DNA of 64,000 nt from Romboutsia lituseburensis (GTDB lineage Bacteria > Bacillota > Clostridia > Peptostreptococcales > Peptostreptococcaceae), in assembly GCF_024723825.1 (NCBI RefSeq), contig NZ_JANQBQ010000001.1, positions 2,604,001 to 2,668,000 on the forward strand, read 5' to 3'. The notes under the pieces are model-generated. The model made no database searches, was not told the DNA's origin, and saw only the letters and a program-made list of their open reading frames with translations. Shown in pieces: positions 9,016 to 30,934 of the stretch (position 1 is its first letter; each line of letters opens with the position of its first letter). The translations under genes were made by a program, and so were the position numbers.

Positions 9016-9040
9016 TGGTATAATATGGATATGATATCCA
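9016..9040 (+). promoter_or_regulatory. Extended -10 promoter with palindrome
   Basis: TG-G-TATAAT at 9016-9024 points toward the protease gene. A perfect 15-base palindrome TGGATATGATATCCA at 9026-9040 covers the predicted transcription start and lies in the divergent intergenic region, so it may be an operator. Confidence 0.45.
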
Positions 9041-9153
9041 CTATAAATTTTAGTATATAAGATTGAGAGAAATCAACATAAATGGTAAATGGTAATAAAA
9101 AGGATAGCTAGTCATATAATATATAATAGATTAGATAAAGGAGATGCAACGTA

Positions 9154-10305
9154 ATGATTTCAAAGAAAAAAGCTATAATATATGGGATAGTTCTTGTGAT
9201 AGTAACAGCTTTATTTACATCTACACTTCAAATAGCACTTGGGGATAGAGTTGTAATATCTAAAGAGATGTATGAAGGGTATAAAAAGTATAATAAGATG
9301 ATTGGTTTAGAAGGAGCTGTAAAAGAAGACTTTTATAAAAAACCAGCTGATGATAAATTAGTCACAGGAGCAATAAAAGGTATGTTCTCGGGTCTAGATG
9401 ATCCATACTCTCAATTCTATACGGAAGAAGAATTTAACAGGCTTAAGGAACAAACAAGTGGATCATTTGTAGGAATAGGGGTATTTATAAGCCCATCTTC
9501 TGATGACGGATATCTAACAGTAATATCTCCTATAGAAGGATCACCAGCAGAGAAAAGTGGTATAAAAGCAGGAGATAAAATTTTAAAGGTTGATGGAAAA
9601 ACTGTATCAGCTAAACACTCAGATGAAGCTATTACTATGATTAAAGGTAAAGAGGGAACATCTGTAGAATTAACTTTAATTAGAGATGGAAAAGAGTTTA
9701 ATGTAAAAGTTAAAAGAGAAGAAATTGTATCAAAAAGTATAAGTGGTAAGATGTTAGATGATAGTATAGGTTATATACAAATAACTTCTTTTAGTGAAAA
9801 TACATATAAAGAATTTAAAACAGCATTAGATAAATTAAAATCTGAAAATATGAAAGGTTTAATTTTAGATGTAAGAGACAATGGTGGGGGACTATTAGAC
9901 ATATGTCAGAAAATAGCAGATGAATTAATAGGAGAAGGAACTATAGTTTATACAAAAGATAACAAAGGAAATACTGAGTATTTAAAATCAGATAAAGAAA
10001 AATTAGGCCTTCCTATAGCTATATTAACTAATGAAAATAGTGCATCTGCATCAGAAATACTTACAGGAGCTATAGTTGACAATAAAGCTGGGGTATCAGT
10101 TGGAACAACTACATTTGGAAAAGGATTAGTTCAAACTGTAAGAGAATTAAAAGATGGAACAGGATATAAATTAACAACAGCTCAATACTTTACTCCAAGT
10201 GGTGACTATATAAATGAAAAAGGAATTAAACCTAATATTGAAGAAAAAAATCCAGAAAAGCAATTAGATGCAGCTACAAAATGGGTTAAAGAGCAAATGA
10301 AATAA
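9154..10305 (+). CDS. C-terminal processing peptidase (S41, CtpA/CtpB type)
   Basis: A 383-residue exported serine protease. One N-terminal membrane segment (residues about 8-28) is followed by a PDZ domain (about 100-190, GIGVFISPSSDDGYLTV onward). The S41 catalytic domain has its serine in the SASASE stretch (296-300) and its general-base lysine at 323 (FGKGLVQ). RDNGGGLLD is the conserved oxyanion-side motif. It probably cleaves proteins outside the membrane; in sporulating relatives CtpB processes a signalling protein, but this sequence does not show which role applies. AAGGAGATG lies upstream of the ATG, and a terminator follows. Confidence 0.95.
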   Translation: MISKKKAIIYGIVLVIVTALFTSTLQIALGDRVVISKEMYEGYKKYNKMIGLEGAVKEDFYKKPADDKLVTGAIKGMFSGLDDPYSQFYTEEEFNRLKEQTSGSFVGIGVFISPSSDDGYLTVISPIEGSPAEKSGIKAGDKILKVDGKTVSAKHSDEAITMIKGKEGTSVELTLIRDGKEFNVKVKREEIVSKSISGKMLDDSIGYIQITSFSENTYKEFKTALDKLKSENMKGLILDVRDNGGGLLDICQKIADELIGEGTIVYTKDNKGNTEYLKSDKEKLGLPIAILTNENSASASEILTGAIVDNKAGVSVGTTTFGKGLVQTVRELKDGTGYKLTTAQYFTPSGDYINEKGIKPNIEEKNPEKQLDAATKWVKEQMK

Positions 10306-10312
10306 AGGATAT

Positions 10313-10352
10313 AAAAAACAGGCTTAGTATATATTACGTAGCCTGTTTTTTA
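10313..10352 (+). terminator. Intrinsic terminator after the S41 protease
   Basis: The stem AAAAAACAGGCT/AGCCTGTTTTTT; its symmetry would also serve the convergent gene downstream. Confidence 0.88.
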
Positions 10353-10358
10353 TATAAG

Positions 10359-11228
10359 TTATATCTCTATAGAATATATTGTACAAAACTTTTCTTTAGG
10401 ATTTAATATATTAATGAATTCTTTGTTTTTGAATTCTTTATTAGAATTTATATTATCTGCAAGCCCGTACCAAGGTTCAATACAAATAAATGGAGCAGTT
10501 GTTTTTGTATCTTTATAATAAGGTGTCCAAATACCTACAAGAGGAAAGTCTTTAAATTTAACAGTGACACATTCATTACTTTTGCTAGATTTTAACGATA
10601 TTTCATCTATATTAGTGTAAATTAATGCATCGTTTATAAATAACTCATTATTTAAAGACAAATTATTAATATTACCTATATCGTTAACTTTGCTAGAATA
10701 CGGTCCATCTAATGAAATTTTACTGACGTTGTCCCTATGTTTAAATTCAATAACATAGTCAGAAATACTGTTACATTCATTGAAATTAAGGTTAAACGCA
10801 GGATGAGCGCCTATAGAGAAGAAGATACTTTTATCATCAGCATTAATTACTGTCCATTCGACTTCTAAAGAAGCATTCTTTAGAGTGTATTTTATTAAAA
10901 GCTCAAAGCTATAAGGATAAAGTTTTTTAGAATCTTTATTGGAACTCAACTTATAAGTAATAGAATCCTGAGTTGAATTTAATATATCAAAAAACATATC
11001 TCTAGCAAAACCATGTTGAGACATGTGATATAAATCATTTTCTATAAGAGTTTCATTATCTTTAAGTCTTCCTACAAGAGGAAATAGTATCGGTGAATGT
11101 CTACCCCAAAACTTAGAATCACCATTCCATAATATCTCTTTATTAGCTTTTTTAGAAAAAATTCTAGTAATTTCGGCACCAAAATTTTTAGATTCTACTA
11201 TTAAATTTTCATTTTCTAATATATTCAT
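10359..11228 (-). CDS. Aldose 1-epimerase family protein (LacX-like)
   Basis: A 289-residue galactose-mutarotase-like protein. The family pattern includes LWNGDSKFWGRHSPILFPLV near the N-terminus, QHGFARD with the conserved His, SIGAHPAFN with the second His, and IWTPYYKDTKTTAPFICIEP, whose Glu is the likely catalytic base. The LacX/YeaD-type subgroup acts on hexoses or hexose phosphates, but its substrate is not evident here. It is a single gene with a GGGGTG ribosome binding site and is convergent with the S41 protease gene. Confidence 0.88.
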   Translation of the reverse strand: MNILENENLIVESKNFGAEITRIFSKKANKEILWNGDSKFWGRHSPILFPLVGRLKDNETLIENDLYHMSQHGFARDMFFDILNSTQDSITYKLSSNKDSKKLYPYSFELLIKYTLKNASLEVEWTVINADDKSIFFSIGAHPAFNLNFNECNSISDYVIEFKHRDNVSKISLDGPYSSKVNDIGNINNLSLNNELFINDALIYTNIDEISLKSSKSNECVTVKFKDFPLVGIWTPYYKDTKTTAPFICIEPWYGLADNINSNKEFKNKEFINILNPKEKFCTIYSIEI

Positions 11229-11450
11229 ATAATCACCCCTATATTTATTTTAAATATATTATACAATAAAATAATACATGTAATAAAATTTAATGCTAAA
11301 TTTAAATGTTGAATTGTGGAATAAAAAAAAGGAATTTATCTTAAAAAATGGATTTATTTAAGAAATTTTGTATTATAAATAGAAGGATATAGAGAAAGTG
11401 TATAGAATTATTATACATAAGTTAATAATGTTAAATAGGAAGTGATTAAA

Positions 11451-11576
11451 ATGAAAAAACCTAGAAGTAAAGTTGTTAACTTTCAAGAATATAAGGAAAA
11501 TAAAAGACAATTACAATTAGAAGTTAATAGAGAAGAGCTTTTAAGTTTAATAAAAAAGGCTGTAACCACAAAATAG
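11451..11576 (+). CDS. 41-residue unknown protein
   Basis: A short frame MKKPRSKVVNFQEYKENKRQ... ending AVTTK. AGGAAGTGA sits 6 bases before the ATG. The protein is highly basic at the start and then charged and helical (LEVNREELLSLIKK). I do not recognise it. A good ribosome binding site, coding-like composition and a terminator stem beginning before the stop codon support a real small gene. It could be a small regulatory or spore protein. Confidence 0.6.
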   Translation: MKKPRSKVVNFQEYKENKRQLQLEVNREELLSLIKKAVTTK

Positions 11577-11608
11577 AGAGTTTTTATAACTCTCTATTTT
11601 GTGGTTTG
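11566..11608. terminator. Perfect 15-bp stem overlapping a small gene's stop
   Basis: CCACAAAATAGAGAG pairs exactly with CTCTCTATTTTGTGG across a 9-base loop (TTTTTATAA). The T tail is only TTT, so termination may be modest. The stem includes the last codons of the 41-residue gene. Confidence 0.6.
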
Positions 11609-11671
11609 AAGAGGAAATGTACTCAAATACAAATTAAATTACTTCTAAATACTTAAGTTGATATTAAGGAG

Positions 11672-11863
11672 CTAAGACATTTTTAAATCATTCATATAAT
11701 TTTGAAACTGATTAAACTCTTCTGAGTCACTTAATTCGACTACTTCTGAGTTTTCAGAATCAAAGTTTTTTAAGTATATAGTATAGTTGCTATCAACACA
11801 ATCATGATAGATACATCTATACCCATCTTCATATAAATCTTTAAGCTTATTGAAGTTACTCAT
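11672..11863 (-). CDS. 63-residue acidic unknown protein
   Basis: A small protein (MSNFNKLKDLYEDGYRCIYH...) with two cysteines and an acidic C-terminal half (SENSEVVELSDSEEFNQFQN). I do not recognise the family. The ATG lacks a close Shine-Dalgarno sequence. AAAGGAG (11895-11901 on the minus strand) instead precedes an 8-codon upstream frame, MYSRQYHE, at 11882-11856, whose stop overlaps this start in ATGAGTAA. Translation may therefore be coupled to that leader. The gene lies just before the first rRNA promoter, in the opposite direction. Confidence 0.6.
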   Translation of the reverse strand: MSNFNKLKDLYEDGYRCIYHDCVDSNYTIYLKNFDSENSEVVELSDSEEFNQFQNYMNDLKMS

Positions 11864-12030
11864 GATATTGTCTGCTATACATTATATATAGCGTCTCCTT
11901 TCATAAAATTTTAATTTGCAAATAGTACTAATAAGGCAATAAACCTTTATATTATATTGTGGAATTTTATAATTAATATTCTACATAAAATGATATTTAA
12001 ATAAAAAATAAAATAAATTTAAAAAAAGTA

Positions 12031-12145
12031 TTGACGATAATATATTGAGATGATATAGTATTACTTGTCCTTAAGAAACGGACAAACACAAATGCAAACA
12101 ACTTTATAAAAAAGTGTTGACAAGTTAAAAATGATTTGTTAAACT
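12031..12145 (+). promoter_or_regulatory. rRNA operon 1 tandem promoters P1 and P2
   Basis: P1 is TTGACG, 17 bases, TATAGT (12031-12059). P2 is TTGACA, 17 bases, TAAACT (12117-12145). Between them is a small hairpin, TTGTCC/GGACAA (12065-12085). A boxA-like TGAACTTTGAAAAT follows at 12162-12175. Confidence 0.88.
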
Positions 12146-12161
12146 CGAGAAGTTGAAAAAA

Positions 12162-12192
12162 TGAACTTTGAAAATTAAACAGTAGGTTAATT
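12162..12192 (+). other. boxA-like element and 5' arm of 16S processing stem, operon 1
   Basis: TGAACTTTGAAAAT resembles Firmicute rRNA antitermination boxA. The segment 12171-12192 is complementary to 13790-13810 just after the 16S gene with a single unpaired base, giving the RNase III-type stem that loops out 16S rRNA. The same arms occur at 18089-18110/19711-19731 and 23569-23590/25190-25210. Confidence 0.7.
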
Positions 12193-12278
12193 TATAGAAA
12201 TAAATATAATTCTTTATAGAATTAAACACAAACCAAGCCAGATATTCAGATAATGATTAGCTGAGCAATGGACAACTT

Positions 12279-16921
<4,643 letters not shown>

Positions 16922-17048
16922 ATAAATGTTTGAGCAACGGATATGACTGAAGCGAGAGCGAAGGAATATCGTTGGCGACATGAATGAAATGAATTTTCAT
17001 CTCTAAATGATATACAGTTTTCAGAGTATTAACTCTAAAATGAAGATT
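16922..17048 (+). other. 23S-5S spacer, operon 1
   Basis: It contains TTGAGCAACGGATATG...ATATCGTTGGCG (CAACGGATAT pairs with ATATCGTTG), then ATGAATGAAATGAATTTTCAT, and the 3' arm of the 23S processing stem at 17003-17023. Confidence 0.7.
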
Positions 17049-17165
<117 letters not shown>

Positions 17166-17189
17166 TAATCTTTTTTTATGTTTAAATTT

Positions 17190-17219
17190 AAGCTAGGATA
17201 ATTTATCCTGGCTTTTTTA
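17190..17219 (+). terminator. rRNA operon 1 terminator
   Basis: The stem AAGCTAGGATAA/TTATCCTGGCTT with a T6 run; a poly-T tract also directly follows 5S at 17170-17177. Confidence 0.85.
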
Positions 17220-17384
17220 TGTGTTTAAATTTTTTATATAAGGTAATCAATTAGAGAATCATCAAATTGAAATAGATATTTATTATAAATTTAATGTATT
17301 AGATATGAATTAATAAAATTATTATAAAAAAATACAATATGGAAAACCTAAATGATAAGTAATAGTTATTTAGGAGGCCAAATA

Positions 17385-17666
17385 ATGGATAATATGAATG
17401 AAATGAGAAACAAAATAGAAGATGGTAAGTATAAATTAACTTTAGAAGTAGCTGCTCCTGCTTATTTTGACATCTATAATGATGTAGATATAAAATCAGG
17501 AGAGGATTTAGTTAGAAACTATTTAAGAAGCAATGCAGATGATGGATGTTTTGATAATATACAAATAAAGTATAATAAAGGTAGAAATTCTATAAGAGTT
17601 ATAGCTAACTTAGATTATAATAACAATGAACATAAAGGTTACTCGAATAGAGGAAGACTAATGTAA
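17385..17666 (+). CDS. 93-residue unknown protein between rRNA operons
   Basis: A small soluble protein beginning MDNMNEMRNKIEDGKYKLTL. TAGGAGG lies 7 bases before the ATG at 17385, which rules out the upstream in-frame ATG at 17352. It has mixed alpha/beta character, with a central EDLVRNYLRSNADDGCFDNI and a C-terminal asparagine-rich tail. I do not recognise a family. It is the only coding gene inside the rRNA cluster and has its own terminator. The spacer between operons 2 and 3 has no counterpart. Confidence 0.75.
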   Translation: MDNMNEMRNKIEDGKYKLTLEVAAPAYFDIYNDVDIKSGEDLVRNYLRSNADDGCFDNIQIKYNKGRNSIRVIANLDYNNNEHKGYSNRGRLM

Positions 17667-17737
17667 ATGTTTTAGTTAAATAGTAATTTATTTTTTTATT
17701 TTTAATAAACAAAATATTAAATTATTATAATAATTTG

Positions 17738-17780
17738 AAAGAAGTTATCTTAGAATTTAAGATAACTTCTTTAATTTTTT
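17738..17780 (+). terminator. Intrinsic terminator after the 93-residue gene
   Basis: The perfect 15-bp stem AAAGAAGTTATCTTA/TAAGATAACTTCTTT followed by AATTTTTT. Confidence 0.9.
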
Positions 17781-17952
17781 ATAATAATATATGAAATTAA
17801 AGAAATATAATAAAATGTGGATAGAAAAAGCGAAATGAGTATATAGCATACATACAGCTTGTATATAATGTTAATAACTATAAAAAAGCTGTTTATATAC
17901 TTTAAAAAAATAAATTTATTTATTAAAATACTAAAAAAAATAAGAAAAAGTA
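17781..17952 (+). other. Upstream region of rRNA operon 2
   Basis: AT-rich DNA shared with operon 3. It contains an inverted repeat: AGTATATA and ACAGCTT (17838-17861) against AAGCTGT and TATATACT (17886-17902). This may be an UP-element region or a structured site. No coding frame is seen. Confidence 0.5.
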
Positions 17953-18063
17953 TTGACGATATTATTTTAAGATAGTATAGTTATACTTGTCCTTAAGAAA
18001 AGGGCAAACAAGAAAAAATAACTTGAAAAAGTAGTTGACAAATAATGAAATATTTGTTAAACT
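17953..18063 (+). promoter_or_regulatory. rRNA operon 2 tandem promoters P1 and P2
   Basis: P1 is TTGACG, 17 bases, TATAGT (17953-17981). P2 is TTGACA, 17 bases, TAAACT (18035-18063). The inter-promoter hairpin is TTGTCC/GGGCAA, and boxA-like sequence follows at 18080-18093. Confidence 0.88.
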
Positions 18064-18199
18064 AAGGAAGTTGAAAAAATGAACTTTGAAAATTAAACAG
18101 TAGGTTAATTTATAGAAACAAATATAATTCTTTATAGAATTAAACACAAACAACCAAGCCAGATATTCAGATAATGATTAGCTGAGCGATGGACAACTT

Positions 18200-19712
<1,513 letters not shown>

Positions 19713-19941
19713 TTACCTACTGTTTAATTTTGAGGGTTCATTCCTCAAAATTAGTACTTAATTGTACTTTAGTACTTTGAAAACTGTATAACATTTAGTG
19801 ATATGACATCATTTTATATATGAAGAAGATAACTTCTAAAAATATCATCGACAAGAAAAGTCTTTAAAATTACAAACTTTAAGCACTGGAATAAACTGAG
19901 TGAATACGAAGTTTGTTCAGTAGCGATAACTTTTAATAACT

Positions 19942-22842
<2,901 letters not shown>

Positions 22843-22971
22843 ATAAATGTTTGAGCAACGGATATGACTGAAGCGAGAGCGAAGGAATATCGTTGGCGAC
22901 ATGAATGAAATGAATTTTCATCTCTAAATGATATACAGTTTTCAGAGTATTAACTCTAAAAAATAAAGATT

Positions 22972-23088
<117 letters not shown>

Positions 23089-23112
23089 TAATCTTTTTTT
23101 ATGTCTAAATTT

Positions 23113-23142
23113 AAGCTTGGATAATTTATCCTGGCTTTTTTT
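23113..23142 (+). terminator. rRNA operon 2 terminator
   Basis: The stem AAGCTTGGATAA/TTATCCTGGCTT with T7, nearly identical to that of operon 1. Confidence 0.85.
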
Positions 23143-23432
23143 ATGTGTTTAAATTTTTTATATAAGGTAATTAATAATAATGAAGATAAAAATTAATCAA
23201 ATAGAGCAGATGTGATATGTAAAAAATTCTATTAAACTAACAAAAAATCTAATTTTTAATAAATAAAATATTAAATTAAATAAATATAATAAAATATGTA
23301 TAGAAAAAATGAAATGAGTATATAGCGTACATACAGCTTGTATATAATGTTAATAACTATAAAAAAGCTGTTTATATACTTTAAAAAAATAAATTTATTT
23401 ATTAAAATACTAAAAAAAAATAAGAAAAAGTA
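23143..23432 (+). other. Spacer between rRNA operons 2 and 3
   Basis: No coding frame. The first bases (TTATATAAGGTAAT) match the start of the operon 1-2 spacer, and the last about 150 bases match its end, while the small gene and its terminator are absent. This fits duplication followed by loss of the central part. Confidence 0.6.
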
Positions 23433-23543
23433 TTGACGATATTATTTTAAGATGGTATAGTTATACTTGTCCTTAAGAAAAGGGTAAACAAGAAAAAACA
23501 ACTTGAAAAAGTAGTTGACAAATAATGAAATATTTGTTAAACT
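23433..23543 (+). promoter_or_regulatory. rRNA operon 3 tandem promoters P1 and P2
   Basis: P1 is TTGACG, 17 bases, TATAGT (23433-23461). P2 is TTGACA, 17 bases, TAAACT (23515-23543). The inter-promoter hairpin is TTGTCC/GGGTAA, held by two wobble pairs; boxA-like sequence is at 23560-23573. Confidence 0.88.
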
Positions 23544-23678
23544 AAGGAAGTTGAAAAAATGAACTTTGAAAATTAAACAGTAGGTTAATTTATAGAAACA
23601 AAATAATTCTTTATAGAATTAAACACAAACAACCAAGCCAGATATTCAGATAATGATTAGCTGAGCGATGGACAACTT

Positions 23679-25191
<1,513 letters not shown>

Positions 25192-25420
25192 TTACCTACT
25201 GTTTAATTTTGAGGGTTCATTCCTCAAAATTAGTACTTAATTGTACTTTAGTACTTTGAAAACTGTATAACATTTAGTGATATGACATCATTTTATATAT
25301 GAAGAAGATAACTTCTAAAAATATCATCGACAAGAAAAGTCTTTAAAATTACAAACTTTAAGCACTGGAATAAACTGAGTGAATACGAAGTTTGTTCAGT
25401 AGCGATAACTTTTAATAACT

Positions 25421-28321
<2,901 letters not shown>

Positions 28322-28450
28322 ATAAATGTTTGAGCAACGGATATGACTGAAGCGAGAGCGAAGGAATATCGTTGGCGACATGAATGAAATGAATTTTCAT
28401 CTCTAAATGATATACAGTTTTCAGAGTATTAACTCTAAAAAATAAAGATT

Positions 28451-28567
<117 letters not shown>

Positions 28568-28642
28568 TAATCTTTTTTTATTTATAAAATAAATTATAGA
28601 TTATAAATGATTTTTTCATTTATATAAATATTATGTACTATT

Positions 28643-28675
28643 TAATCCTAGGAAATTTTCCTAGGATTTTTATTT
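28643..28675 (+). terminator. rRNA operon 3 terminator
   Basis: The stem AATCCTAGGAAA/TTTTCCTAGGATT followed by TTTATTT. It differs in sequence from the terminators of operons 1 and 2, as expected at the outer end of a tandem array. Confidence 0.85.
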
Positions 28676-28782
28676 ATAAAAAATTTTATAAAAAATAAAA
28701 ACAAATGTATATAAAGTTAATATATGGACATAATTATAATGTAAAACTTAATAAATAAATTACTCAATCTCCCCCATTTTAA

Positions 28783-28820
28783 AAGGCCTCTATCCCCCAT
28801 AGAGGTCTTTATTTTATTGT
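28783..28820 (+). terminator. Orphan terminator-like hairpin
   Basis: GGCCTCTAT/ATAGAGGTC around a CCCCC loop, then TTTATTTTATT. No gene lies between it and the rRNA terminator 110 bases upstream. A TATAAT at 28735-28740 could start a short transcript ending here. Confidence 0.55.
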
Positions 28821-28910
28821 TTAAAACATTAATTTTATATAGGTTGAAATTGACCTATATTGGGTAAAATATCAAAAATAAACAAATTAGAAATAAATTT
28901 ATAATTTATG

Positions 28911-28943
28911 TGATATAATTATATTTATTAAGAACCTATGTTC
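28911..28943 (+). promoter_or_regulatory. uvrBA promoter with LexA (SOS) box
   Basis: An extended -10, TG-A-TATAAT, is at 28911-28919. GAACCTATGTTC at 28932-28943 fits the Firmicute LexA/DinR consensus (GAAC-N4-GTTC) exactly. It sits just downstream of the -10, where LexA would block initiation. Control of uvrBA by LexA is well known in Bacillus and Clostridium. Confidence 0.85.
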
Positions 28944-28963
28944 GTAAAAAAGGAGTGAGATTG

Positions 28964-30934
28964 ATGGATTTTAATTTAAAATCAGATTTTAAGCCTACAG
29001 GTGATCAACCTGAAGCTATAAAATCCATTGTTACAGCTATAAATAATGATGAAAAGTATTCTACACTTTTAGGGGTTACAGGATCAGGTAAAACTTTTAC
29101 AATGGCAAATATTATACAGGAGACTAAAAAACCTACATTAATACTTGCTCATAATAAAACTTTAGCAGCTCAACTATATAGTGAGTTTAAAGAATTTTTT
29201 CCAGATAATGCAGTAGAATATTTTGTTAGTTACTATGATTACTATCAACCTGAAGCATATGTAGCACATAGTGACACATACATAGAAAAAGATGCTAGCA
29301 TAAATGATGAAATTGATAAATTAAGACACTCGGCAACAGCATCTATATTAGAAAGAGATGATGTTATTATAATATCCTCTGTTTCATGTATCTACGGTTT
29401 AGGAGATCCTGAAGACTATAAAAAACTTATGGTATCTCTAAGGCCTGGAATGGAAAAAGATAGGGATGAAGTTATAAAGAAATTAATAGAAATCCAATAT
29501 GAAAGAAATGATATTAATTTTACAAGAGGTACTTTTAGAGTTAGAGGAGATATTTTAGAAATATTCCCTGCTAGCAATGATGAAAAAGCAATCCGTATAG
29601 AATTTTTTGGAGATGAAATAGATAGAATAACAGAAATTGATTATGTTACAGGAAAAATTGTAGGGGTAAGAAATCATATAGTTATATTTCCTGCATCTCA
29701 CTATGTCACAACTCCAGAAAGAGTAGAAAAAGCGATTATTGAAATAGAAAAAGAAGTAGAAGAAAGAATAAATTATTTTAAAGAAAATGATAAGTTAATA
29801 GAAGCGCAAAGAATAGATCAAAGAACTAGATATGATATTGAGATGTTAAGAGAAATAGGATTTTGCCAAGGAATAGAAAACTATTCAAGACATATAACGG
29901 GTAGAAAGCCTGGAGAAAAGCCATATACATTAATGGATTTCTTCCCAGATGATTATCTAATAATAGTTGATGAATCGCATGTTACAGTACCACAAGTAAG
30001 AGGTATGTATGCTGGAGATAGGTCAAGAAAATCATCTCTTATAGATAATGGATTTAGACTTCCGTCAGCTTATGATAATAGACCTTTAAACTTTGAAGAG
30101 TTTGAATCTAATATAAATCAAATATTATTTGTTACAGCAACTCCAGGTCCTTATGAAATTCAACATTCAACAACCGTAGCAGAACAAATTATAAGACCAA
30201 CTGGATTACTAGATCCTATAATTGAAGTTAGACCTATAAACAATCAAATTGATAATTTAGTTGTAGAGATTAATAAGATTATAGAAAAAAATGAAAGAGT
30301 ATTAATAACAACATTGACTAAAAAGATGAGTGAGGATTTGACTAATTACCTAAAAGAGATTGGAATAAAGGTTAAGTACTTACACTCAGATATAGATACA
30401 TTAGAGAGAGTAGAAATAATAAGAGATTTAAGGCTTGGTAAATTTGATGTATTAGTAGGTATAAACTTACTTAGAGAAGGATTAGATATACCAGAGGTTT
30501 CTTTAGTAGCTATATTAGACGCAGATAAAGAAGGTTTCCTTCGTTCCGAAACTTCATTAATACAAACTATAGGTCGTGCAGCTAGAAACTCAGAAGGTAG
30601 GGTTATAATGTATGCAGATAAAGTGACTAGATCTATGGAAAGTGCGATAGAAGAGACTAAAAGAAGAAGAGAAATTCAGATGATTTATAATGAAGAACAT
30701 TCAATTATACCTACTACCATTAAAAAGGGTATAAGAAATGCTATAGAAGCTACTAAAGTAGCAGATGAAGAGGCTACATATGGAATAAAAGAAACTGATA
30801 ATATAGATGAAATAAAAGAAAATATTGAGATTCTACAAGCTGAAATGATGGAAGCTGCACAAAATCTACAATTTGAAAGGGCATCAGAGCTTAGAGATAA
30901 AATTAAGCAACTTGAGGAAAGGATTAATATATAA
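28964..30934 (+). CDS. uvrB: Excinuclease ABC subunit B
   Basis: A 656-residue damage-verification helicase of nucleotide excision repair. The P-loop GVTGSGKT is at residues 37-44. The DNA-probing beta-hairpin [11 protein letters not shown] is near residue 90. The DESHVTVPQ motif II and the helicase C domain ([29 protein letters not shown]) follow. A C-terminal UVR domain ([20 protein letters not shown]) binds UvrC. The ATG at 28964 is chosen over the GTG at 28955 because AAAAGGAG ends at 28955. uvrA begins on the next base after its stop. Confidence 0.98.
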   Translation: MDFNLKSDFKPTGDQPEAIKSIVTAINNDEKYSTLLGVTGSGKTFTMANIIQETKKPTLILAHNKTLAAQLYSEFKEFFPDNAVEYFVSYYDYYQPEAYVAHSDTYIEKDASINDEIDKLRHSATASILERDDVIIISSVSCIYGLGDPEDYKKLMVSLRPGMEKDRDEVIKKLIEIQYERNDINFTRGTFRVRGDILEIFPASNDEKAIRIEFFGDEIDRITEIDYVTGKIVGVRNHIVIFPASHYVTTPERVEKAIIEIEKEVEERINYFKENDKLIEAQRIDQRTRYDIEMLREIGFCQGIENYSRHITGRKPGEKPYTLMDFFPDDYLIIVDESHVTVPQVRGMYAGDRSRKSSLIDNGFRLPSAYDNRPLNFEEFESNINQILFVTATPGPYEIQHSTTVAEQIIRPTGLLDPIIEVRPINNQIDNLVVEINKIIEKNERVLITTLTKKMSEDLTNYLKEIGIKVKYLHSDIDTLERVEIIRDLRLGKFDVLVGINLLREGLDIPEVSLVAILDADKEGFLRSETSLIQTIGRAARNSEGRVIMYADKVTRSMESAIEETKRRREIQMIYNEEHSIIPTTIKKGIRNAIEATKVADEEATYGIKETDNIDEIKENIEILQAEMMEAAQNLQFERASELRDKIKQLEERINI

